Origin: Rutpela maculata
Lineage: Eukaryota > Arthropoda > Insecta > Coleoptera > Cerambycidae
NCBI GenBank assembly: GCA_936432065.2
Contig: OW386292.2
Span: 14,786,918 to 14,850,917 of the forward strand
Reading direction: 5' to 3'
DNA length: 64,000 nucleotides
Numbering within the stretch: the first letter of the stretch is position 1; every line of letters begins with the position of its first letter. The translations under genes were made by a program, and so were the position numbers. This document shows positions 44,601 to 56,600 of this stretch, in pieces. The notes below the pieces were generated by a model that did no database searches, was not told the DNA's origin, and saw nothing but the letters and a program-made list of their open reading frames with translations.

Positions 44601-47600
44601 GGACACTATCCCCACTACTAGAAGGATCTATTTGCCTTAGGAATTGATAGATGAAGCTGATAATGCTTCTCGTCCAGAATGAGGTCCAGCGTACAGAGTG
44701 GACATGAGATTTGGGGTTTCGTCTAAAATTATGGCAGATAAGCAACAATATAGGTGTCCTGAGCTCGATTTTCGAGAAACTAACAATGGAACAAACCGCG
44801 ATCGTCTATCTTTTTTGATTACCGAGCTACAGAGCGGTTTTGGAAAATTGTCATCTATATCTCAATGGGCTCATTTAATGAATTTCATTTAGTAGTTGTT
44901 ACTTCTTGTGGATAAAGTATTACTTAAAATTAAACGATATTGAAAATTTCAGATGAATCCGATTTGTGGTTTTCGAAATATACGACTTTTAAAGAGCACG
45001 GTGCTACCAACATCGTGACGTCAGAGAATAGTAATATAAATCGGTGAAAATAGTCTTAAGGCACTTTTTTGAGCAGAATCCGTTGCTGATAAGACGAAAA
45101 TTATGCATGCATTAGTGTTCGAGATATAGACATAACTTGTGTTTTTCTAAATGGAACCTGTAAATTATTTCATTATTCGATCGCAACTTAAATTGCTATC
45201 CAACGATATATCATATGTTATGTTTATCTCTAGAAAAAGTGGTTAATTTTCAAAAAATTTAATATATTTGTGAGGAGACCATGTACACTAGTTCACAAGT
45301 TCAAAGCCGTGTTAATTCTTGATAAAGCTCGTAAAAATATGAGTGAGATTCGAAACGACGTCTAGAAAAATGTGCAAAAGTTTCAAACCCGCACATAAAC
45401 AATTGCAAAAGTTATAAACAAATGAAGTTTGAAAAAATAACGTTTCGTTTTTTGCAAACAACTCGAAAAAACTATTAATATTTAAGAAATTTTAAAGAAG
45501 GACTCTTCAAGAGGAATAAATTTCCAATAAAAAAGTCCCATCTCCCGAAACTCTATCTCTATTATTAATAATTTTAATTTAATGTTGAAAATAGAGCTCC
45601 ATGCGGCGAACACTAAGCCGTTACGATGCTCTGAAACCGGCCGCAATATGTAATAGTTATTTTTATACCAAGGCCGCGAAATTCCTTTTTACGTATCGAG
45701 AGAAAAATCATCGCCGAGGCCGCTTGCGGCCGTGGCAAGATAATCTCGAGGGCGCTAAAAAATTTCGCGGCCATGGTATAAACATTATTTTTTGTGCAAC
45801 CGTAAATTATAGTTAGTATAGATGATGAAAATGACACCACCGTTTATGCTATATTTTGCTAAATAAACACGGTGGCTTTAACGTCACAGCGTTTCTATGG
45901 AAACGGTATATTTTGAATGTATACTTGACAGTCTATTTAATAAAATATAACATTTTTTGTTTGTCATGTTTTAGAAATGTCAATTTTGAAGTGACTTAAA
46001 CGTCAATTATTATGAAAGTGACTTTTAGTTTTTCGGCCGTTACTAAGGGTAACGGCCGTGAAATTGAATTTCACGGACTGTTTTGAGAACGTGAAATACT
46101 CATTTCACGTACGGCTGCACAAAAAAATATTTTTTTATGTTATTAAATATTAATTTAAAATTTTTTTAAAATTATGGTATTATTTAGACACCCAAAGGAA
46201 AATATATCCCATTGGAAAAAAATGTTTACACAGATTTTTTATAAAATGAGCCTATTGTTAATTAACACATTTTTTTAGAGTTTCCGTTGATATTTCAAGT
46301 CGGATAATTGTTAAATAAAAGGCACTAAAATTATTTCGCTTCGTGGAGACCTTATGTCAACTATACTTTATGGGATTATGATATTGCGATGTTTTTAATT
46401 TTTATAGTTTATTAGTTATTAATTATTTAACCTAACAAAAAGCTAAAAAATTAAAAAGAGAGGTTGAAATTTTTTTTTTTATTAATTTTAATTATTATTA
46501 CTGTTTTTATATTTAAAAGTACTATAAGATTACATACACTTTAAATTTTCATTGCTATTTGTTTAAACAAATTTTCTAAGCAAATAGATAAATTACGTGT
46601 TTTTGAAGATTTTTTTTGTTATAAAATATTATGATTAAAAAAAATTTTTTTTAATTGTCTATAATCATTTTTTTCCTTTTTTCATTTATTAAACAAATTA
46701 CTAAGAAAAAAATTTATTATTAAAATTTATTATTTGCAATTCTCTACAAGCTGGAAAAAAGAAAAAAAATTTGTTGTTAATGTATTTGTTTATTTAATAA
46801 ACAATTTGTTATTAACAATCGCCGAATGTGTTTATATTTTTTTAGATAGAAAAAAAAATAAAAACAACCGTATATATTGGTTTTTGTCTGCTATAGTTTT
46901 AGAGAAAACCTCAAATTCCATCCAGTTTGGTCCACCCTGTACATATTTCCAACGGCATCGTTGGCAGTTTCCTTTTCCTACCAAACAGATGGCAATGTGT
47001 ATGCCATGTGGGGAAATATTTAGCTAATATTCGTGTCAAAACTACCTAATTTTGCTAGTCATCACGTTAGCCAAATTTTTCCCAACTTCGCACTGACCTA
47101 AATTGCAATAATTAAACTTTTATTTTAAAATACCTAAACGCTCCTTTTTATCTAAATAGTCCAGTTCATACTCCTGTAGTTTGGCGCTTATCAGTACGTG
47201 CTTGGGGGCTCTCGTTATAGAAGTAACCTCGAAGGTGTAGAAGGCGTATCTAGACCCGCCCGAAATTATCAATTTGTTCAACCTCCACTTCAGCATTTTC
47301 AGATCTTGGCACTTCACCCAGCAAGCTTGAGTTGGGGCATCGCTACCTTTATTGCTGCCTTTATCATCGCCGACCGGGTACCCGTAAGGGTCAAACAGAT
47401 GGAAAGTTTCGTCTTGCGATTTGTGTATTACATAACATGCATTGGGAAACTGCACCAGAAAGTAGCCAAGTTTCTTTCGTAGAAGGGTGTCGATAGCTGA
47501 AATTTAAAAAAAGATCACGTATCTACAGTGTGACCTCTGCAATATCAATTTTTTTTCAACCGATTCTAATTTCTACGAAAGTCTACTTCCCAGTCTACTT

Positions 47601-50600
47601 CAGTACAAATTTTTATAAATTAATTTTTATTTTCAAGGCATCCTTTGATTATTTGATTAGTGATTTTTTATGCATTGGATCTGGGGCTGTCTATGGTCTG
47701 GTGTGTCAATGTCACTGAAATTTTGTTGCATTTTAAATAGTAGCATTGGATGTGTGAACAAATTTACTTCACAAATTTTCCCATAATACAACGAACGCCA
47801 TTGATAGCCTAGTTCACAAGTTCAAAGCCGTGTTAATTCTTGATAAAGCTGGTAAAAATACGAGTGGGGGCTCATTGGATTCGGAATGACGTCTAGAAAA
47901 ATGTGCAAAAGTTTCAAACCTGCACATAAACAATTGCAAAAGTTATAAACAAATGAAGATTGAAAAAAATAACGAGTTTCGTTTTTTCCAAATAACTCGA
48001 AAACTATTAATATTACCCCCCCCCCCCCCGATCCTTGGGGACAATGTCACGGACAGTTAAGGTGAGCTTCCGTAGCATTACGTTTTATATTGAATTTTAT
48101 ATTTTATTTTAAGAGCAGGGAAAATGGCAACGCCTACCCAAATATTGTATAGGAAAATTTTAGAAAATTTTATGCACTTTGTTTTTTGTGCAGAAAGTTT
48201 TTTTTTTTTTTTTAATCGTCTTATTTATATTAATGTCCTGGCGGAGTTTAGCCGTAGGCTATTCTACCACTCAACCAGGACGGACACACACACATAGACA
48301 ATATCACAACACCCATTCCCTGCGACATTGCCATCTGCCACAGCTGAGACTCGAACTCAGGAGAGGAGAGCGACTAGATTGCGTTGTCTCTCACACAACA
48401 GCAATCTAGTTCACTGCTACCATCGCGGCAACACATGAAAAACGCCACTACACATCCATACCCTAGCCAGGATTCGAACCTGGGACCCCGTGGTCGCAAG
48501 CTTAACACCTTAAGCACTGCGCCACCGAGCCGGTTTTTCTCCATCCTTTTTAGTTTTTGTGTTAAATGACAAAAACAATATTTGCAATTTTTTTTAAACG
48601 TACGCCATTTTGAAAGTAATGCCAACTTTTTTTTTAGGACATGTCTTAAATTGTTCCTTAGGCTTTAATCTTTATGAAAAACATTGTCCCCAAGGGTCGG
48701 GGGTGCACGGACAGCTAGGGTGGGCTCCCGTAGTAGAAGACATTTCCAATAAAAAAGTCCGGACTCCCGAAACTCTATCTCTTATTAATAATTTTAATTT
48801 AATGTTGGCGATCACTAAGCCGTTGCGATGCTCTGAAACCGGCCGTAAGAAGTAAAAATATTTTTTTATGTTATTAAATATTAATTCCAAAATTTTTAAA
48901 AATTATGGTATTATTTAGATACTTAAAGGAAACATATCCCGTTGGAAAAAAAATTTTTTCACTGATTTTTCATAAAATAAGGCTATTGTTAATTAACAAA
49001 TTTTTTTATAGTTTGTGTTTACACTTCAAGTCGGATAATTGTTAAACAAATGCCACTAAAATTATTTCACTTCATGGAGACCTTATGTCAACTTATACTT
49101 TATGGGATTATGATATTGCGATGTTTTTAATTGTTATAGTCTATTAGTTATTAGTTATTTAAACTAACAAAAAACTAAAAAATGAAAAACAGAGGTTGAA
49201 ATTTTCTTTTTATTAATTTCAATTATTATTACTGTTTTTATATTTAAAAATACTATAAGATTACATCAACTTTAAATTTGTATTGCTATTTGTTTAAACA
49301 AATTTTATAAACAAATAAATAAATTACGTATTTTATTTCTTATAAAATATTATAAAAAAAATTTTTTTCTCAAAACTTTTTTTTAATCATTTTTTTCCTT
49401 TTTTCATTATTTAAACAAATTATTAAGAAAAAATTTTATTCCTAAAATTTATTATTTGCAATATTCTACAAGGTGGAAAAAAGCGTTTTTTTGTTGTTGT
49501 TAATTTATTTGTTTATTTAATAAACAATTTGTTATTAACAATCGCCGAATGTGTTTATATTTTTTTTTAGATAGAAAAAAAAATAACGAAAACAATCGTA
49601 TACATAAACATGTCAAAAGAAAAATTTTCAATATTTAAAATTATAAATGCTATAAAAAATATTAAAAATTTTTTTTGACATGTTCATATATACCTACGGT
49701 TGTTTTTGTTATTTTTTTTGAGGTGACTTGCTATGATGCGGTGTGAGCTTATTTCGTTCAGTCATTAAATTTATTTTTATACTTGAATAGAGTTCTATAT
49801 ATTTTACTCTCAATTGATTTTGTGGGATCCTTGTTTAATTTTGAGTAAGGTTCTTCATTGATTAATGTCATGACTTTTGTATCATATACATTTTTATCTA
49901 TAACAACCGTGGCATTACCTTTGTCTGCTGGCAAAATTTTAATACGTTCATCTCTTCTTAAGGAAGATATGGATTGTTTCTCTTCTGTACTTAAATTATC
50001 TCCAATTTTACATTGCTTTTCTAAAGCAATTTTTTCCCGTACGCGAAATTCATTTGCATCATCTGTTGGCAGTTTTCTCTACAGCTGCTATTATATCAAA
50101 TTTTGGGACAGATTTTGGGTTTACTGCAAAATTTAAACCTTTTGACAAGACAAGTTAATAACATTTTATAATAAATAAAATGGCAATTTTTTTTTTTTAA
50201 TACGGAATTTATCTATTTGTTTATAAAATTTGTTTAAACAAATAGCAATACAAATTTAAGTTTATCTTATAGTATTTTTAAATATAAAAACAGTAATAAT
50301 AATTAAAATTAATAAAAAAAAATCATTTTTTAGTTTTTTGTTAGGTTAAATAATTAATAACTATAACAATTAAAAACATCGCAATGTCATAATCCGATAA
50401 AGTATAGTTGACATAAGGTCTCCACGAAGCGAAATAATTTTAGAGGCTTTTGTTTAACAATTATCCGACTTGAAATACAAATGTAAACTCTAAAAACATT
50501 TGTTAATTAACAATAGCCTCATTTTATGAAAAATTGGTGAAAAAAATTTTTTCCAACGGGATATTGTTCCTTTAAGTGTCCAAATAATATCACAATTTTT

Positions 50601-53600
50601 AAAAATTTTTACATTAATATTTAATAACATAAAAAATATTGTTACTTATTACGACCGGTTTCAGAGCATCGTAACGGCTTAGTGTTCGCTGCGCGGAGCT
50701 CTATTTTTAACATTAAATTAAAATTATTAATAATAAAGATAGAGTTTTGGGAGTTCGGACTATTTTATTGAAAATTTCTTCCTCTTTAAGAATCATTCTT
50801 TAAAATTTCTTAAATATTAATAAGGTTCGAGTTATTTGCAAAAAACGAAACTCGTTATTTTTTCAATCTTCATTTGTTTATAACTTTTGCAATTGTTTAT
50901 GTGCGGATTTGAAACTTTGGCACATCTTTCTTGACGTCATTCCGAATCCAATGAGACCTCACTCATATTTTTACGAGCTTTATCAAGAATTAACTTGAAC
51001 TTGTGAACTAGTCTATGACATACATACATATATACATACATACATATTTATACATACATTTTATACATGGAAATAACATAACATTTAAAACGTCTGTATA
51101 ATTTTTCTTTTCTAAAATGTTTTGTGCACCTAGGTGACTTAACACCTGCATGTGCTTAATATTTTAATGTTTAATTCTTACGTGCTAAGAGTATACGTAT
51201 TACCAAAATATAAGAATAAATTTAGGTGAACATATATATATAACTAACTATAACGTAACTAACCTATGTAATTATACCTATGATATATCTATAAAACTAT
51301 ACTTATAGCGAGACCTATAATGTGAAGATATAAGGAAATATAACATAACGAAAAATAGAAATAAAAAAAGCATAGACAAGATGTGATATGACACAATACA
51401 AAATACTAACAAGGTTGATAATGATTGCATCTGCTATTGTTTACATATACATATATACACATGAGCACAAACCTACGTGCAAACAAGAAAGATTTTGTGA
51501 TTTAATTAGTGTACTATGTTTCCAACCACCTAATAAATTCCCGATAATTAATACATATGTAGTCTTTACAAAGTTTTGAAAATTGTTTAGCCGTTTTTAC
51601 AAGTTTAATGTTCTTTGGCAATGTGTTATAAAATTTTGGACCTAAGTATGTAAGAAATCTTTGATTTATATTTTTTTTACTGATAGGAATTTGTATGCTC
51701 TGTTTTTTTGCAGTTCTTGTTTTATATTGACTATCAACATACACTTTTAGTTCATCCCTTTTATATATATAAATACAAACATTAAGGATATACAAGGATC
51801 GAATATTAAGAATTTCTTTATTTTTATAAAGCAATTTTGTTGGGTAATCTCTTTTTTTGCTATACATAATTTTTAAAATGGTATTTTGGATTATGTTTAA
51901 TTTTTTTAGTGATATTGTATAAAGACCACCCCAAACCAGTATACCATATCTGAAAATTGACTCCACAAATGCCTTATAAATCATTATTAAAATATTTTTG
52001 GGACTTTGAAAATCTACAAAGATTGAAATCGATGCACACATTCAAAAACTGGTCAAACTTCAATACTTTAAAGTTAATTATGTCATAATATCATAGTGAT
52101 CGAGTCAAAATTACCAACACTCAGATTTCTGTTGTCCCTCCAATTCTCTATTTTGATATTTTTCACGATGATATCGAAGAAGTTTTTCTGTATCAACACG
52201 TTCTTGATAGTCCTCTTCTCAGACACATCTAAATCGTCAGCGTGCGAATAGACGTGTTTTCCATGATCTATGACTTGATCAACTTTCCTCGTGTCCCACC
52301 GCCTAACGGGACAATTCAGCAACATCAAACAAGCACACACGCAAACAAAGTGGTCTTCTTTTAATTCTGGGGACATTACATCGCGACCTTGCAGTGCTTT
52401 TGTGCCTTCTATAATGTAAACTCCATGCCTAATTCGATAACTAAAACATCAAATAGGCACGGTTAACGGTTAAATCTATTTTTTGATTATTAGTTATTAA
52501 ACTGGTCGTAAAATGTTTGTTTATTTGCTATTTCATTATTGTTTAACTTAATATTATTTTCCATATTATTTATTTCCCTTTACAGTAACATAGGCCAGTA
52601 GTGTAAAACCAAAAAATTAGACGAATCGAAAATAATTGCTACAAAAGGTTTTATTGTTTTAATGGCTTCATTTGTCCCGTTCCCATACTAGTGCTCATCA
52701 AAGTTGGACAAATTTTACATATTTATGAAAAATTTTCGTTTTAACTTCTGCTTTTTGGTAATATCATCTAAACTAACCCAGATGTTGACGAAGACCTGGA
52801 CTGCATATATGGGGCGACGAAAATTACAGACTTTGAGGAGCCGAGTGGCCCAACGAGAATCAAACGTCGACGTCTGTGAAATTTGTGTACCTACCTATTT
52901 TTTCCCCTTTTCATCTTCATACTTTTAACTACAATTTTTGTTATTATGAAATATAATCATCACTAATTGATTTCAAGAATTGTGTTTCTTATCCTGCCTC
53001 CATCTTTATATCAGTTGAATGGATCTAATCATATTCTATATGAAGAAACCATTTTTTAACCCCCGACCCAAAAGAAGGGTGTTAAGTTTGACGCGTATGT
53101 TTGTATGTCTGTCTAACTGTCAGTATGTGGCTTCATATCTCTTCAACGGGTGATCCGATTTTGATGCACTTTTTTTTTATTTGAAAGAGTATTTTGTCGA
53201 GAAGGTTTTTGCCGTATTAGATTTTGATGTTTGGTCACCATCTTGATTACAAGCTTTTATTTAACGTGCCTTGTTCTTGTGGGTCAAATCTTGCAACTGA
53301 ATTTTAAAATTGTTATCCCCAACCGATTTAGATGAAATTTTGCACGTTTAGTTTGGTTGACAATGCATGGTTAGCTAAGTGACGTCATTCTAAATCCAAT
53401 ATGGCGGACTCCCAAAGATGGCGGACCAGTTATTTTTATGCACCCCCATGATATGGGTATCAAATGAAAGGGTTTGCTGAGAAGAATACGAAAATAAAAT
53501 GACGTCCCACTAAATTCAATATGGCGGACGCAACTGAATTTTAAAACAGTTATCCCCAAGCGATTGAGCTGAAATTTTGCATACACGTTTAGTTTGGATG

Positions 53601-56600
53601 ACAATGCATGGTTAGCTAAGTGACGTCATTCCAAATCCAATATGGCGGACCAGTTATTTTTTATGCAGCTCCATGATATGGGTATCAAATGAAAGGGCTT
53701 GCTGAGAAGAATACGAAAATAAAATGACGTCACACCAAATTCAATATGGCGAACACATTTTTTTAGTTTTAACACTATAATTTGATCGTATAGTGTATTC
53801 GCTCATACGTTGCATTCTAAAAAATGGTGAAGGATTCGGTTTAAACTATAAGTTTTATATCGGATAGGAACGACGCAATGAATATACACTTCTCCAAGAA
53901 ATTAAGGCACCACCAAAAAATAACCAAAAGTTTAAAGTTAGTTAATTTTTAACCCCCGACCCAAAAAGAGGGATGTTATAAGTTTGACGCGTATGTCTGT
54001 CTGTCTGTCTGTGGCTTCATATCTCTTCAACGGGTGATCCGATTTTGATGCACTTTTTTTTTATTTGAAAGAGTATTTTGTCGAGTAGGTTTTAGGCCAT
54101 ATTACATTTTGATGTTTGGTCGTCATCTTGAATTCGCCTTGTTGAAATTCTCTAGATTGTCCGATTGAAGTAAAATTGAAAATGTGCAGACAATTATGGT
54201 AGCCGAATATGATTTCGGCCTCATTTTGATTCGGTCATATGAAACTGGTACGATTAGATACATTGATCGGGAGTTTTTAAAAATTTTCAATTTTTTAACC
54301 CCCGACTCAAAAAGAGGAATGTTATAAGTTTGACTCGTATGTTTGTATGTTTGTTTGTCTCTGTCTGTGGATTTATATCTCTTCAACACAAAAATATCGA
54401 CTAAATAATTAATATAAAAAAAATAAATTAACACAACTTTAATTATGAAATAATTTTGATTCCATATACGAACTTTTATGATTTATTTAAATCCAGCTTA
54501 CATTTTCTTTATGTCCTCGAGATTTGCTTTCTTATACGCATGAATATGTCGAGGGCTGCTATAAAGACGAACTACTAAATAGTTATATTCAAAACAGCAG
54601 CTCCCGACATATTCATGCATATAAGAAAGCAAATTTCGAGGACATAAAGAAAATGTAAGCTGGATTTAAATAAATCATAAGAGTTCGTATATGGAATCAA
54701 AAGTTGTGTTAATTAATTTTTTTTATAGTTATTTAGTCGATATTTTCGTGTCGGGGGTTTTTTTAAATTAGAAATATAATTTTATTAATATTATGTTTTT
54801 ATATATTCTACAATTTTAATATTTTATATATTTACTAAGTACAAGACTAGTACAATGGAGTGCTATATAAAATGTGTCCAACTTTGATGAGCACTAGTAT
54901 GGGAACGGGTGGTCCAAAGAATATGCGTCTGGTCTCATTCAATGCCCTACAACTTTTAATAGGACTATATTTTCGATATTGTGAGTCCTTTACGAGATAT
55001 AACCGTAAAACCGCAAAAATACCGGGTACATTTTTACCCCCCTTAAACACAACTCCGCCGGGGGGGGGGAAAAACTAGAATGGCCATATGAGGCAACACA
55101 TGAAGCCATTAAAACAATAAAACCTTTTGTAGCAATTATTTCCGTTTTGGATTTTAAGCCTTCTAGCCCGTAAACGAATGGCAGAACTTTTATGCTCACC
55201 CCACTTTATTTACTGCTTTTTTAGATTTTCTTCGTTTTCTACCTCCTTCTTCTTCCTCTTCTTCTTCGCTCTCACTTTCTTCTGCATCACTACAAGAAAT
55301 ATATTTTTATCAAAAGCTGAAGTGTAATAATTTACTTAAAATTTCCATATTTAAAAACGAGCAAAAATTTGGTAAGTACATATTCTTGCTTTGATTTACC
55401 CTGTTTTTTCATCATCAGGACTCGGTGTCTCATCACCACCTTCAGCTCCTCCCTGCATCATTTCCTCTTCTTCTTCTGGTGTTCTTTCCTTAACTTTCTT
55501 CTTCTTCTTTTTCTTTTTAAGTTCCTCTTGTGACGGATGTGCCATTTTCACTTTCAGGGCACTTAACACGACTCTGGAGTAGATAACTTCCTCAGAGCTT
55601 TCCCTTTTTTTCTTGTTGTGCATTATCCTCGTAGCTAGAGCGTGGACATCTTTAAATCGAGTAAAGCAAGCGGTGCCAACATTCGACGGTCCTGAAATTC
55701 AAGCCTCATTTAACTCCGCTTTTAATATATGGATCATCCGCGTCTAAAATTATTTAAATAACCTGAAAACCATAGTTTCTATTGTTCACTTCATTTTTTT
55801 AGTGCACATAAAAAACTCAAAGTTGCCGACCGAGCAAGGGGAGACCGGGGCATGCTTTATTTTTCTACACTAAATTAAATAATAGGTAAATATAATGTAT
55901 TACTCAATAGGTAAAACATTATCACTATTAGGTAAAGTATATTCTGGTTTGATTAAGATAAGAAACAAACGGAAACACGCCTTTTTTAATTGAGATTTGT
56001 AACTCTTGTGATAAGATACGCGAATCACCCCTAACTAGAACGGCGCGGAGTTTATTGTCGACGTTAATACCAGGGTAACAAATAAACAGAGCCGTACTTT
56101 GAATTTATCTGCCAATATCGCGAAGATCGGACAATGCGCCCACCAGTGCATAAGGTATTCCTATCTTGACGCAAAACAGACTAAAACATTTTAATTTATC
56201 AGAAACGTCATTAAGTTTCTACCGAAAACACGATTTTCAAATCTTCAGTATTATTTTGTTCATTCTAATACGCAAAAATTTTAAGTACGGCTCTGTAGTA
56301 CTGTTTCCAGCATGTAATAGCGCCGAGTTTGATATTTTTATGGCCGGTTTTTATTCGCACTAAAAATCTGTAGACAACTATACTCCTTTGCCATTTTATA
56401 TGTATCGCACACAGCAACCTTCGTTATTTCTTATTCACATATTTTAAAGATGTTGATTTCAACTTACTATATTAGGTAACAATATTTCCCTGAGCAACTT
56501 AAAACTTCAATGCTAGTAGCTATTCATAAAAAGGGTCAGGAAGATGATATTGAAAATTACTGGCAAATATTACTGCCTAATGTTATTTTTAAAATTGCGG

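Larger units (their letters stand above)
47811..51013. repeat. R2 copies 2 and 3 as a giant foldback around a Penelope-like fragment
   Basis: The outer ends TAGTTCACAAGTTCAAAGCC (47811) and CTTGAACTTGTGAACTA (ending 51013) are inverted. Each arm is up to about 0.85-1 kb of matching sequence, with CACTAAGCCGTTGCGATGCT on the left and AGCATCGTAACGGCTTAGTG on the right. The left arm is split at about 48010-48735 by an insertion that carries the SINE. The spacer holds the Penelope-like fragment. Between exons 5 and 6, so intronic. Confidence 0.75.
52441..55399. mobile_element. Intron 4 with composite inverted repeat and tandem blocks
   Basis: The left arm 52648-52725 (GCTACAAAAGGTTTTATTGT, CCCATACTAGTGCTCATCAA) is inverted on the right in two parts: 54868-54915 (TTGATGAGCACTAGTATGGG) and 55100-55142 (ACAATAAAACCTTTTGTAGC). 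About 180 bp is inserted between the two right parts. Inside are three direct copies of a block starting AACCCCCGACCCAAAA (53059, 53950 and 54297), a 190-bp tandem repeat (53330-53760) and a palindrome (54450-54712). The last 240 bases before exon 4 are unassigned. Confidence 0.65.

Noticed and set aside
48465..48535. Possible tRNA gene on the minus strand
   Set aside because: A and B boxes are good, but it is followed by a SINE body and a poly(A) tail, and the stems do not close.
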